A stretch of 64,000 nucleotides of DNA from Phymatolithon calcareum (Eukaryota > Rhodophyta > Florideophyceae > Hapalidiales), in contig OZ345354.1 of NCBI GenBank assembly GCA_977006965.1, forward strand, positions 2,418,001 through 2,482,000. Reading direction: 5' to 3'. How positions within the stretch are numbered: position 1 is the first letter of the stretch; each line of letters begins with the position of its first letter. Shown here in pieces: positions 31,100 to 42,822 of the stretch. Under the pieces are notes generated by a model. It saw nothing but the letters and a program-made list of their open reading frames with translations. It was not told the DNA's origin and searched no databases. The position numbers and the translations under genes are program-made.

Positions 31100-31722
31100 T
31101 GCGGCATGGCCACCCGTACGCTGCGGTACTCGACCTATCAGCAGCTTATGACAGTGTCCCGAGGGACATCTTCATAGAAAGAATGATGAGAAAATTGCCA
31201 CCCCACATAACAAGGATGGTATCGTATCTGCTAAAGCCATCGTGGATCACGTCAGCAGGAGACGAAGCGAAGACGTGGTGCATAATTGACCGAGGGGTTC
31301 CGCAAGGGCTCATGCCTTGTCTATACAGCATATTCATGGATACATTCGCCGAAGCGACTGGCAAACTAACAGAAACCGTGTCGGAGCAGCCAGCGCACTT
31401 ATTTGCGGATGCCATTCTCCTTCAAGCCAAGACCGCCAAGGGGATGCAAAAACTCCGGAACACAAACATCAAAGCGGGCAGACGAGAACTTCATGAGATG
31501 GAACACAAAACCAGGAAGGAGTGTGGTTCTTGAGTACAAAGGGCTTCCAAAGGCACAAGTTCTTGCTTACCGGAAAAGAGCTGCACCAAGCATGGAGACT
31601 TTCGTACCTCGGGGTAAGCATGAAAAACAAGGGAGCCATCGACGATGCGGCATTCTCAAGAGTTCGGAAAGCGACTGGATGCATCCACAAACAACATCAA
31701 ATCGGCGTGAATGTTAGCGGAT
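31100..31722 (+). pseudogene. LINE-B reverse transcriptase, degraded
   Basis: RT motifs are clear: VLDLSAAYDSVPRDIFIERM (box A with its Asp), then RGVPQGLMPCLYSIFMDTFAEA (box B), then LFADAILLQAK where the catalytic FADD has become FADA. A frameshift near 31510 moves the frame to SYLGVSMKNKGAIDDAAFSRV, typical of the sequence just after the RT palm. The FADD to FADA change and the frameshift both mean this copy is inactive. Confidence 0.8.
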
Positions 31723-31935
31723 CTCGAATCGCCGCTGAGCGCATAGAGGACTCTAAGCTTTTCCCACATCCGTCCGATGTGGGTTTTTGCAGCTAGGGCC
31801 ACGATATACAAGATTGCGGAAGAAGCATATATGAATGTTATACTATGCTACAAGGCTGTAGCAACTGAAACGCATCTCCCTTACAGTCTAAAGAGTGTTA
31901 CTGAGAGCGTTTAATATATACTACTAAAAAAAAAA
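31723..31935 (+). mobile_element. Short LINE-B 3' copy nested in LINE-B (TSD ATGTTAGCGGAT)
   Basis: ATGTTAGCGGAT occurs at about 31711-31722 and again at about 31936-31947. The segment between ends with the LINE-B tail (CTGAAACGCATCTCCC, GAGCGTTTAATA, then a run of A). Near 31765 a CCCACATC...GATGTGGG hairpin is present. Confidence 0.8.
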
Positions 31936-32225
31936 ATGTTAGCGGATTCTAGCCAGCCACGAGTAACAGGATTTTCAAGTCCTTGATTCTCCCCAAACGG
32001 GAGTATGCCATCAATTTGACTCGGATGACCGAGCAATTCCCAAGCAGCGGTAGAAGCGCAGAGGGTCACTTCTACAAGTACGTATTTGGAAAATATGGTG
32101 AACATTGAAGAAAGCAGATGAGCATACTGTGCCGACTCGACAGCGAAAGGATGAGGAGAGCACATCGGGCTGCGAAGTTCGCTTTGATCCTAGTTAGACA
32201 GAAGAAGTACCTGGAAGATGCAGAA

Positions 32226-32632
32226 GTATATGGTTCTCGTAGGCAAGTTCAGTGATTCCGTACCAATCATGAATAATCTCAAGGAGTATCTCGGCAGATA
32301 TCAGCTAACTCACGAGGAGATTTATATCACGGAAAAGCTCTCGTCAAGTTTCTTTTCTTCACCACAGTCTTTTACAACGACATGGAATAGACAACGCGTC
32401 AATAGAGCTGCGACCCTGAGCCTCAAAGGAAATCTGACCAGTGGACCCCAATCTTTTCCCTCCACACCTTTTCTGGGGGAGGGTCGTTGCAGGTAGGGCT
32501 ACGACGCTAACCCGGGCTAGATACATTTGGCTAGATTATCGAAGGTACAAAAGCGTGGCGGCTGAAACGCATCTCCCTTGCATGAGTGATTCTGACGGCG
32601 TGTAATAAATTCCGAATTCAAAAAAAAAAGAA
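32226..32632 (+). mobile_element. Second short LINE-B 3' copy nested in LINE-B
   Basis: It ends with GGCGGCTGAAACGCATCTCCC, GGCGTGTAATAAATTCC and an A-run. The ORF interrupted at GAAGTATATGG resumes after it. A duplication of the insertion site is only approximate. Confidence 0.6.
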
Positions 32633-32789
32633 TAATATTCTTCTTGGACGAAGAGAAAAGGATTTTGGCAGACGTCCCATAGAATATTGGGTATCCCCTA
32701 GAAGAAGAGGACTTTAAAAGAACTTTAAAACAAGAACAAGACGGCTTGGTGTCGAAGAAGCGCCGGCTAGAGGAAACCGAAAAAGGGGA

Positions 32790-33785
32790 TATTTGATGAT
32801 TTTGTTTTGAGAGCTCCCAAAGCCTCACCTTGGAGTAACGGGGCAGCTCTTGCGATATTCTCTAAGCTAAAGTCCTCTGGCTACTCAAAACGTTCTTGAT
32901 TCGTAATTCCCAACAAGAGCTCCTGTGAGTCTCTTGCAAAGCATTGGAAAAAATAATTGCTATTGTAATTATTTTAATTATTGTTCCAATAATTTATTCC
33001 TGAGTCGCGCATATTTATTGTATTTATTGAGATCTTCGTGGTTACGACAATTATTTTATTTATTTGAAAGCATTATTTACTCGAGAGCGCTCGACTAAGT
33101 CTACGTTTCTGGGGGAGAATGACAGCATTTTGGCCCGACGATTATATTGTTTATTTGGGCCCGATGGTATTCTTGAACAGTAAAGTGACATGTTTGTCAT
33201 CGATAGCACATGACGTGTCGGCTGCGGACTCCTCATTTAGGATTATGAAAACCATGGCAATCAACACAGTACAACGGGAACTGCGTACCAGGCGAGCACC
33301 GTTTGGTAGCACCCAAGATGCCGCGAGTTTTCGGTAAGCATGTTCGCGATGAGTTTTTCACACAGTCGGATCCGCGTTGGATGACAGAAGAAGAAGCGTT
33401 ATTCCTGCAAATTTCGAGAAGCAGATGTTCCTTCATGCTAACTCGGATGTGTGGGGAATCGAAGACGTCAATGCTATCGTGACAGAAAGCAGCTAGATGG
33501 ATCCAATAATTGGGAATAACCAGTTATTTATTCCTCACTGAACTTAAATACAATAATTTATTCCTTCTGCGCTCAACAGTCTTGATATTTATTCTCGACA
33601 CTGCGCGAGAAAAGAATAAAAATAAATAAATAATTCCAATGCTCTGGTCTCTTGCACTCAAACTCAATGTCTGTACTCATCTTCGATAACGCCAGAGTAC
33701 GTTGTAAGGCGACTAGTTCGATCACCGCGGTAATCCCACGGTAGGCACCCAATACTGAATTTCTCCTAAGGGGTGCTCGATAACC
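32790..33785 (-). mobile_element. LINE-B core fragment in opposite orientation, split by a hAT element
   Basis: On the minus strand the sequence 33785-33647 and 32936-32790 joins into the same core as at 1975-2262 (RAPLRRNS-like, ELVALQRTL, then TCACAGGAGCTCTTGTTGGG) and ends GGGAGCTCTCAAAACAAAAT. The hAT element accounts for the gap. Confidence 0.75.
32937..33646. mobile_element. Non-autonomous hAT element, 710 bp, 8-bp target duplication
   Basis: Flanked by GTCTCTTG at 32929-32936 and 33647-33654. The ends are CAAAGCATTGGAA and, in reverse, CAGAGCATTGGAA, a typical hAT terminal repeat. The uninterrupted LINE-B copy near 2090 has the target once. Inside is AT-rich sequence (TTATTTTAATTATTG and so on) and short frames without a recognisable transposase. 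Confidence 0.92.
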
Positions 33786-34165
33786 GAAAAAGGTTGGAAG
33801 GAGGAAGAAGGAGGACGGAAAATAACAATCCCCATATACAAGCCGAACAAGCTACCAGGAGTGCTACATATAACAGACGGAAACATGCGTCTGAGGTTCC
33901 TAAGAGTTATTTTAACAAAGCGCCGTTGTGGAGAAAATCGACCTTGACGACATACTTTGGAACTGGTGCTTTGATTAAGCTTGTAGCGCTTCAACAAGCA
34001 CTAAGATCCACAGATATGGACCAGGAGACAGAATATGAATGTAAAAGTCTCGCTTTGGCCCTCACGGGAAGAGAAATTCGAATTAAGGAAATTTTTGAGA
34101 GGCTTCCCTGTTACTCAGATTTGGTTATTGGGAGCTTTTTAAAATAAAACATGACATATCCCCTC

Positions 34166-37100
34166 ATATCCCGGATCGAAGAATTAGGAGAAGCTATGCA
34201 GGATCGGAGAAATTCGTTTCTATCTAATTTTGGTACCGATTGCACGAGACAGAGAGGCTCAAACTTCTCTGCAGAATACAAGCGATGGAAACCGAAGTTA
34301 CGAAGCTTACACCAATAAAATAGGCGGGAATGGGAAGAAACGTAGAAGTCTTCGATGCGGCTGTTCTAAGGCAGTTATCGCAAAACTAACATAACTGCAC
34401 AATGAAGGACGCGACTGCAAGACTTTGAACAATCCAGACGGACCAGCAGAATAGAGAGTTAGATGGCAAACGATGAAATGGATAGATTCGTTGGAATGGC
34501 CCACCCGCGATTGCCAGTTTAGGGACACATATCTTTTCGGGCAAAAAATTGAGAAAAAACTATTAGCTAGAGCAAATGCTGCTTTTCTCTTTCGTGTCGC
34601 CGTACCTTTCCATTAGCTCTGCGGTTTCCTCCGATCGTTCTAACAACGTTTTTCCATCCATGAGCCGATTTCAAACATTCCTGTGTGCGGACAGCTTATA
34701 GAGACGATCTTGATAGGGTGCGAAAGCAGACATAATTAACTGTTCCTGACATTTTTTCCACTCGCATGAGAAACTCCAGGATTTCGTCAACAGGGCTTCT
34801 TCCGGATCGCCACCCCTCGCAGCATCCTAAGAACCATTTAGCGCACTCTGCTGTGAACATCACGGAGCAGGAAGGTAGCTGCTGAGAATTGTATTTCACT
34901 GTACTCTGTTTCCTCCATTATATTCAAAGTATTGCGACATTTGCATTTTTCAGAACGTTGGATCGGACATATGACCAAAGACGAAAGATGGAAAAGGCTC
35001 GAGAATCCTCACTTTACAATAATTCCACCTTTCAGAACGTTGGATCGGACATGCCGCCAAAGACTAATACTTAGTCTCGAGCGATTCCCATCTTATCCTC
35101 CTCCTGTCTTCTACCCTTTCGTGTTCACTTCCCGCGTCACGGCGACTGTCTTCAGATATTATTATGAGGAAATTACTTTTTTGCTTTATTGCAGCAAGGA
35201 AAGAGTGATACCCAAATAGTCGTTCGAGTAAGGATCCCAGCCAAGGAACGAAAAAGGTCTTCAAAATTGGACTCACACTTCAGTGACGCCTGTTCTCTTC
35301 CGATTCAGGAGAATCTTTTGGAGGAGTCATTCCGAAAGCCTTTGCGACCCTCGGGGGCTGACATTGTACTTGACGCGTAACTCTTCTCTCTTTTCGATGA
35401 CGTAGGACATGTGAAACATGATCGATACCTCCAAGCCATTGACCGGTTATGAATACGTCATTTTTGCTGCGAAGGCCGACGCAGGCGGTTATGAGGACGG
35501 CAAAGTCTGCGACGACATCGTCCACTAAAACGCGTTTCACGTCTGCCAGATCCCGGCACTTGGACATTAGCGAGGCCTCCGTGCGCACTTCGGCAGGATG
35601 CCATGGCGAATGGATTAGTCAGTGCGTTAGCGGAGGCGATATCACGTCTTGCTGAGCGAGGGCAGGTGTTTTAGCAACGAATGGTCACGTACCCAGAAGA
35701 TAGTAAAGCTATTACGGAACGGCGAGGATTTGTACATTACAGTGCAGTTTATATCCGAAGCTGAAAAATGCCTGTGGCTTTCGTGCTTGAATAAGAGCCC
35801 GTTCAGAAACACAACTGTCTCCAGACTTGGAAATTTCATTACTAAAATGACGTGTGTGATAAAGCGTTGAATTACAGTATTTACGAATGCGGTGCAAAAA
35901 CAGCAGCCAGCTGGCTTCCAAAAGGGAAACAAATTTTATGCGCCATCGCGTCATGATTGTGTTGACGAAGTGTTTCCGCGAGGACTATATACTTCTGCAT
36001 TGTGCATTTTGGGCAATATGCTAGATCCTCCTGAAAGCACACTTCCGAACGCAATGGTGACGTTGCCAACTTTATTTTGTTCCCCGCGTACCGTATTCAT
36101 TCATTCATTTTGCGTATTCCCCTTGTGGGCACGCTTGGTACCAATATTATTTTTATTGCAATATATTGCAATAAAGCCTTAATTGCCCGGAGAGGTACTT
36201 ATTGCAATAATTATTGCAAAAAGTAATGGCATATGATCGAAAATCAAGGTACGCCCTTTCCCTCCTCGGCGCTGGCAAGATCGTTGTACAGCGCTGCGGT
36301 ACAGGATCTGTAAGGGAAATTTACGGAAAACGGTTATAGAAGCTCCTCACGCAGTTTACGTATTGCCACCCGAATCTGCGGCATCCGATTGCTGTCAGGA
36401 ATTCTGCTCTGTTATCGATGCCTCTCGATAAATACAGACACGTCGACCGGCATTGACTCGGAAATTGCTCCAGAATGCTGTTTTGCTCACGCGATCTCTT
36501 GGACTTCACACACCTGCGAATTTCTCTGCCGAAACACTACGTCCAGAATGTCAAGCAACGGACGCAAACCAGGCCCAATTGAAGTTTTTGAGGTGCTAAT
36601 TCAGAAGCTACGTGAAGAAGAACGCGATGTGCAGTCTCGCAGAACCGGAATAACACGCAACAAGGCGCCTTTAACATCCTTCTCTGCATGTTCGTACTCC
36701 CGCCTGGGCTCGCGTCCGCGCGTGTCTCGCCATCGACAAATTGGGCACCAGAATGGTTACCCCCTTCCCGCATGGGAAGGTGCTCTCAAGCTTTTATTTT
36801 AGCCATCGCAGATCCAGCTGATGAAGGACAGCTCTGCATTAGCGGCGTCGGCCGGAATCTAGGTTGGGGTAATTACCGCTCGGCAATTGCCATGAATGCA
36901 ATGAAATTGAAAAACAAGAAAACGCGGGAACAAAACAAATCATACTACTACACAAGTTGACAGAAAAATGGGGAAAGGGAATCTCCCCGACGGAAGATGA
37001 TCTTGGAAACTCGGGGTACGCAAGGTTGGTCGCAAACACAAGGGACAAGGCATGTTGATGATTCTGGACCGAGGAGCTGGGCGGATCGGGAATAACGGCC

Positions 37101-37571
37101 GTTGCGGCCGAGCGCTGCCGCTCCCGCGAGCCGGTGATGCATGAACGCCGCCACGCCAACCGTGTCCCCGTTCTATCTTTATTTACCTCGGCGCGGATGC
37201 GTACCGGCGTCAACACTGCCCGAAAGGTGCTGACTGCCGAGACAATGGTGAGATCGGTTTTGGAAAAGGAAAGGGGTATACTAACCCATACAGCCAGCTG
37301 AAGAGTTGAGGAAGTGTGGCGTCCAACGCCACTATCATACTCTCTACTTTCCTCTAAGACTAGCTCCCTTCAATTAACCATTACAGGTTGCATTTACAGC
37401 AAGCCCTTACAGATATCATTACAGTGATTGCAGTACCGTAGATTTCGATACGTACTTAGATCACTAAGGATCACTGAAGGCAAACCCTAGACCTGCTGCT
37501 TACAGATGCTTACATCCAATTCTTATACTGCCAAGTCATCTGTTGATCCAATGTTTTTTCTATAAAAGTCC
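34166..37571. other. Gene-poor stretch
   Basis: No gene recognised. A frame with an ATG at 36549 (MSSNGRKPGPIEVFEVLIQK, then KLREEERDVQSRR) runs 84 codons but shows no family. TTGCAATA-type motifs cluster at about 36155-36220, and TTACAG repeats at 37380-37510. Both could be subterminal repeats of the hAT element whose transposase lies at 37572-39266. Confidence 0.35.
34951..35065. repeat. Two-copy direct repeat, 80-bp spacing
   Basis: TTTCAGAACGTTGGATCGGA followed by CAT and then CCAAAGAC occurs at about 34951 and 35031. No coding sense is evident. Confidence 0.7.
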
Positions 37572-39266
37572 GTGCTTCGCGCTGCCCTCGGCTTTCCGCC
37601 AGGGAACACCCCGACCAAAACCAGTGTGCCATCCTGTGCGATTTACAACCCCACAGGAAGCCAAGATCACCTTTTTCAGGTCTACAGAGATGCGCTGGCC
37701 AGTCTACGCCGCCGCCAAGCAAGCTCGTTTATCGCCACTCACTCACCAATGACATTTCTCGCAATTGACAAGGAAAAGACCATGTATGGGTACATTAGAC
37801 TTGTCGTCTACTTGTCATTACCGGTCTCACATGTTCAAAGCGAGAAATATCGCAAGTTTTCGTGTTTCCGTCAGAAGCTCTCAACTCTGATATTCAAAGA
37901 GACACAATTCAAGCTCGTTGAGCTCGTCGAAATGCGAATCAGAGACGATATTGCTGATACCAAAGGGGCCATTATGCACTATGACTGGACCGCCAATGGG
38001 ACACATTACTTGGGTGTATACGGCTTGTTAATGAGACGTGTGAAGATGCTGGAAAGAGGCACCGCGCGCGAGAATGAAGAGCTCTCTATTGTGCTTCTGT
38101 CTGTGAGTCCTATTGCGAAAGTAGAAGATGATGATGTTCAAGGAGACATGTTGGATCTTGAAACCATTACTTTCAACGCACACGCTCACTTGCGTCAACT
38201 AGAAGACGTGTTCACCTTCTTCGGTGTCAACGTGCATACCTGGGCAGTTTATCAGGTTTCCGGCAACTGCAATGTCAATTAGTCAATCGCCAGGCTTATG
38301 GAAACCGCTCATGTTAGCTTTGGTAGTCATAAGCTCAACCTAGAGGTGAACAAGATGATTGTCAGTGACTATAGACTCCAAGCAGCGATAGAGTCAGTGC
38401 ATGCAACGATGAAGGACTGCAAAAAAGGGAAGAACCGAGCAATACTGCGCAACATTACTGAATTAGCTACAGTTATGCATAATGAGACGCGTTGATCCGG
38501 AAAGTATCATATGCTCACGCGCTTCAACCGCATACGCGAGCAGTTAATCGACGCGGCAAAGGCGGAAGGAGCAACGATAGCTATGGAAGAGAGCGAGCAG
38601 TTCAGCAACAGATCTATGCTGTACGCATGTCAGTTTAAGCAAATCAACCAGGTAACTCTGGAACTACAGAAGCGCGGTGGTTCGTTGTCGGACTGTCGCT
38701 TAGCTCTTGATGAGTTAATTTCAGCAGTCGAGCAGTACAAGTACGATATTAACTCACCATTATACCGATGTCGGCTTGGAAAACACTACATTGCATCACG
38801 TGCATCAATTGTGTGTGACCCAGAATTCGAGTCGGGAGTTGTTAAGATACAGCGCGGTGGGTCCGGTACTATGACAAATGAAGGGAAGGATGCATGCAAG
38901 AAGCTCAAACTGGAACACGATGACGTTATAACAAGCTCCATTGGCGGATCGGGTGGAGGCAGGCTGTCGATGGCGGAAAGAATTGCCGTAAAAAAGCGCA
39001 AGCGTGCCGAGGTCCATAAGACGTATATAAATTGCGACTTTATTCTTGGATCAACTGCCGAGGTGGAGAGGCTTTGGTCGGTGGCCAAGAGTGTTTTGAC
39101 AGACAATCGAAAGGAGATGACACCGTTATTACTAGAAGCCCTGCAGTTTCTTAAAGAGAACAAAGGTTACTGGAACCAGCAGTCGGTCTCCGTGGCGAAC
39201 ACTGCCCGGAGCGCAAGAGTTATCCAACGCGTGAGTGAAGACATGGCACAAGAGGACCTGAATTAG
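37572..39266 (+). pseudogene. hAT transposase, interrupted by two in-frame stops only
   Basis: One continuous frame of about 565 codons with stops at 38280-38282 (TAG) and 38493-38495 (TGA) and no frameshift. Landmarks: MHYDWTANGTHYLGVYGLLM (the DxWT...hY catalytic-region motif), GNCNVN-stop-SIARLMETAHVSFGSHKLNLEV (the DNCxxN...CxxHxLNLxV region; here Asp is Gly and Cys is Gly), and the C-terminal dimerisation domain INCDFILGSTAEVERLWSVAKSVLTDNR ... EALQFLKENKGYWN. The N-terminus is unclear. Nearby TTGCAATA and TTACAG clusters may be subterminal repeats. The C-terminal domain is related to the fragment at 59602-59856 (-). Confidence 0.82.
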
Positions 39267-39414
39267 ATTCTGTTATTGCAATTGATATTGGAAGAATGGT
39301 CAGATATTGCAATTCCTATTGCCTTCAACCTTGCATTATTGGTATTGCAATTGCTATTGCATCATGTGCCAGAATAAATAACAATAATATTGGTACTATC
39401 CCTGCTTTTGGGGC

Positions 39415-39540
39415 TAGCAACACTTTGAGGGCCTAAGCTTATTCCATTCTAATCTATTTGGTGCTAGTTTACTGCTGCTTGCACGTTTTACTGCTGCTTG
39501 CACGTTGAGGTCCGGGACGTCGCCAAAGATTGACTCTGGG
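39415..39540 (+). repeat. Dispersed repeat, related to 61050-61165
   Basis: ACTTTGAGGGCCTAAGCTTATTCCATTCTA and following sequence to the CGTTGAGGTCCGGGACGTCGCC-like end resembles 61050-61165 (TTTGAGGGTCTAAG ... GGAACCTCGCCAACGA). Probably the 3' end of another retroelement family. TACTGCTGCTTGCACGTT is tandemly repeated near 39470-39505. Confidence 0.6.
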
Positions 39541-39566
39541 GTTGGTTGGACACAGCCCAGCGTACC

Positions 39567-39617
39567 AAAATAAATTCTTGATTTCTAAATATAATTTAGA
39601 AACGAAGAATTTATTTT
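39567..39617. repeat. Inverted repeat with 24-bp arms
   Basis: Arms AAAATAAATTCTTGATTTCTAAAT (split here at positions 39567-39590) and 39594-39617 pair with two mismatches around a 3-bp loop. AT-rich, no TE family assigned. Confidence 0.75.
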
Positions 39618-41500
39618 ATTACTCTCAACGTGTTTCCTAGGCTACGGATATTGTGCATATCCACAAGAATCGTTTGTCCACCCTCGGAATCCATGGGCAG
39701 AAATCGGCACTCTCTGTGTGAATACGCATCTCAATGCTAAATGCAAAGCTCTGTCCTGTGGGAATTTGAAGGACGAAGCTTTAACTGTTCATATTTCCGA
39801 AAGGTTGTTTGGAGCGGGAGTCTACTTTTGTTCAACCTTGCCTCTCCGCCCTGCTCACAATCACTTCTTCACCGCGACTTGCTTCACGTATTCCGTCGTG
39901 AAGACCCGCACCATCCATGACTATTTTCTCCGTCATCTACAACACCGCCTCGCATCATGAAATTCTCGGTCAACAACATGGAGCTGCGCATCGAGTCTCT
40001 CATCCGAGACGAAACGACTCTCCTTGCCAACTGCCGATTGTAAATCTCGTTATTCTTTTGTCAGTCGAAGAGCCGTTGACATCCATCTACAGAGTCTGGA
40101 CTTCTACATATTGCTTGCCGTGCAAGGTCAGCCAAACCTCGCGCGAAGATTCCTCGTCCAGCCGCAATGAAGAGCTGTGCTCAGGCTGATATAACTCCTC
40201 ACAGAAGGATATTGGCCTTCCTTCGTGGGCCAACTCCAAGCTAACGCTCCAACTATGTTTTCACCTCCTGTTTAATTCCCTTCATCCCAGCCACAAGATC
40301 TACTTGCGTGAGATGAATTCGAGACTTCCGTGGGCACGAGAAGACGGGTAAGCTAAGAGGCTCCATCATTCTGGTGCATGCTTACCTCCTCCCGGTGGTT
40401 TTCTGTAGTTCTTTTTATAGATCATTTATGGTATACAAGACAATGTAGTCCACCCCAAGAAGCAGGGTCACGAACATCGACGTCCAGATAAATCATCGAC
40501 ACCTTATACCGAGACAGACATCCATCGTCGACCGGTAGATCGGTTTGTCGACCAACAATGGCAAAGTTAACCTTCTTCCTGATTCCAACCCTTACACGAA
40601 CCACGCTCAAACGGCCAGCGCCATGGCGACGCCTAGTGTTACAGATTCCACACCGATATGCCGCCGGTCAGAAGGACATCCCAATTGACGAAGATGTCTA
40701 GGATTTGGCCCAGCTCGTGGTGTGTCGGGCCAAACATCAAGGCAAAGAAACTTTATCGATTGCCAGGCATTATTTAGCCGGTGGGACTAGATGACATTCT
40801 GGTCTTCAGCAAAGCATCATCGAGAGTATGAAGGATGAAGAAGACCTGTACTGAAAGAAGAAGCGACGCCTCGAAAACTGCTACGAAGAGCTATCATGCT
40901 AGGAGCTCAGATAGAATGCCAGACATAAAAGTAGAGTCGCCGTAGTGAGGGTAGCACCTGAGGAAGCCTTGCCCGTATAATCGTATGACTGTGAGACTTT
41001 TAAAAAAGTATTTAGCCGGTATACAATACGTCAACAACTTCACAGGGACAGAGATGATGAGCTACCTCTGTCTTACGTCTTTGTCAAGGATACTTTATCC
41101 ATCAACGGCATAGGTGCGCCATTGTCAACGGCATTTCGTGCAATTCTGTGAGAAGGTTTTCGCGGAAAGTTGGGAGTCTTGTTATTGGATTCAGAGGGAA
41201 ATGAGTCTGCTTCGGTAATCAGATTCACACAAGTCTGACGCCTTTTTGGATGTAAGAATAAATGGTAAGCTTATCGTGAACGGGCCTCTCATTGCCCAAG
41301 TACTCCGGAGCTGCCTACAAAAACAAATATTCACAGCCGAAACAACTCTACGTTTCTATGTATTTATAAAATTCCGCTCAAAACGGATACTTAAGACATG
41401 AATAGAATGAACTAAGACAAGGCAAACGCCAGGAAGTATCTTTTCAGTATCGGTCTCTAACTGGTGCTATAGCGCTGCATTATGTCCAGGTGCTGGGAAT
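39618..41500. other. Gene-poor stretch with a trace of a Ty3/Gypsy RT
   Basis: At about 40782-40825 the frame reads GLDDILVFSKASSRV, close to the YLDDILIFSKS box of Ty3/Gypsy reverse transcriptases. Nothing else of the domain can be followed, so this is at best a tiny relic. The remainder has no recognised content. Confidence 0.3.
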
Positions 41501-41757
41501 TGTAGACACGTAATGCTGCACGAGTGTAATGAGGGACACTTGCACTCTCAGTGATGACATAACGACTCTTTACGATTATTAGTCTAGCGTCGGTTAGTGC
41601 TCCCCCCCTTTTACAGGGTGTGCAATTGCTCTCCCCTGCTCTATTTAAGCAGCGATCCTGATCGCATCTTAGACGGGAGCATCTTATCATTGCATGGAGA
41701 GAGATCACCCCATTTCAGGATAAACACAATCTTACCTTTTCACTCCTAGTCATTACA
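41501..41757 (-). mobile_element. Solo LTR-B, 257 bp, 4-bp target duplication GAAT
   Basis: On the minus strand it begins TGTAATGACTAGGAGTG and ends GTGTCTACA. Flanks GAAT (41497-41500) and GAAT (41758-41761). It contains a CTTAAATAGAGC TATA-like element and GCACACCCTGTA. A second copy lies at 45676-45934 (+). Confidence 0.85.
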
Positions 41758-41759
41758 GA

Positions 41760-42217
41760 ATATGCGGCGTTTTCTTTTAAAAGCTCCCAAAACCTCAATT
41801 TGAGTATCAGGGCTGCTTCTCACTCTTCCACACTCTATTCTCATTAAAATCTCCTTAATTTGAATTTCTCTGCCGTGAGGGCACGAATAAGTCTTTTGCA
41901 TTCATATTCAGTCTCCTCATCCATTTCCGTGGATTGCACTGCTCGTTGGAGCGCTACTAGCTCAATCAAATCACAGGTTCCAAAGTATGTAGCCAAGGTT
42001 GATTTTCTCCACAGTGGGACTCTTTTGAAAATCACTCTTAGGCACCAAAGGCGCGTCTTTATCTCTCTTATATTTAGCACTCCTAGTAGCTTGTTCGGTG
42101 GTATGGGAAGATTTTTATTCTCCGCCCCTCTTCTTCCTCCGCCCAGACTTTAACAATCTCCTCTACTCGGCGCTTCTTGGACCTCTTTTAGTCTTCCGCT
42201 TGTTCTAAAGTTCCTTT
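41760..42217 (-). mobile_element. LINE-B copy, 3' half (other half at 46694-47100)
   Basis: On the minus strand it encodes NKLLGVLNIREI, then FKRVPLWRKSTLATYFGT, IELVALQRAVQSTEMDEETE and YECKRLIRALTAEKF, ending in GGGAGCTTTTAAAAG. It is separated from its 5' half by the LINE-C insertion (42218-46693). The frame from 42080 to 41844 is the longest intact stretch of this core in the window. Confidence 0.78.
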
Positions 42218-42439
42218 GGTCTCACGCATTCCACTTTCACGTAGTACGGCTGGACTCCGAGGTGCAATTCACCTGGGAGACAAAATGGAATCCAACCCAG
42301 AACTTTGTTCAATTTGGATACCCTACGGGAATCTCATACCGGCCCAATCGGGCATACACCCGCCCTCTCTGCGGTTTTCCGAAAATGGACACACCATTCA
42401 AGGCTCATCCTCCTCTAATCGGGCGATGTCGACAGCAAC

Positions 42440-42822
42440 CCAGACCTGCTACGACTTTTGCAACTCAACTTCGGTCGGTGCGCAAAGCAGGACGAGCTGC
42501 TGAACTTGTCAAACGTGCGCACGGCACGAAGACGGACATTTTGCTGTTGTCCGAGACGCGGCTTCGACCGAAGGACTCCTCTCCACATATCACCGGCTTC
42601 GGACTCGGAAACCGCGTTGAAAGAGATTATGGAACGATATCAGGTGGTGGCGTCATGACTTACGCACGACTTGGGCTCCCCGTGCCATACCGAGGTACGA
42701 AACGAGGCGAAAAGGCGGAAGTAGTCGAGTTTGACGTGCGTCTCGGTAAATCTAGAAGGTCTATTCCGTTATCGCACTTCTACATTTCCCCGGTTGCAGC
42801 TTCCCGCTTCAATTGGAAATAA
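42440..42822 (+). pseudogene. LINE-C endonuclease (APE-type), N-terminal part
   Basis: After a frameshift in the LLQLNFGR opening motif, the frame reads RKAGRAAELVKRAHG, then TDILLLSETRLRPKDSSPHI (the catalytic Glu in SETR), GFGLGNRVERDYGTISGGGV and MTYARLGLPV. It stops at 42822 before the later His/Asp motifs, which are not clearly preserved. The upstream 42262-42440 frame carries a Pro/Arg-rich region of a possible ORF1 or leader. Confidence 0.75.

Larger units (their letters stand above)
31100..34165 (+). mobile_element. LINE-B copy with several nested insertions
   Basis: In plus order: RT part 31100-31722; a short LINE-B 3' copy (about 31723-31935); more ORF (31936-32225: VSGS, LILPKREYAINL, RRAHRAAKF, KKYLEDAEVYG); a second short LINE-B copy (about 32226-32632); more ORF (32633-32790: ILADVP, GYPLEEEDFKRTL); a minus-strand LINE-B core (32790-33785) carrying a hAT element; and the WRKS core with 3' end (33786-34165). 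The order of ORF blocks matches the other LINE-B copy at 41760-42206 and 46694-47100 (minus). Confidence 0.7.

Noticed and set aside
40782-40825. Ty3/Gypsy reverse transcriptase (LDDILVFSK)
   Set aside because: The match is about 12 residues and nothing before or after supports an RT domain, so it is not listed as a separate element.
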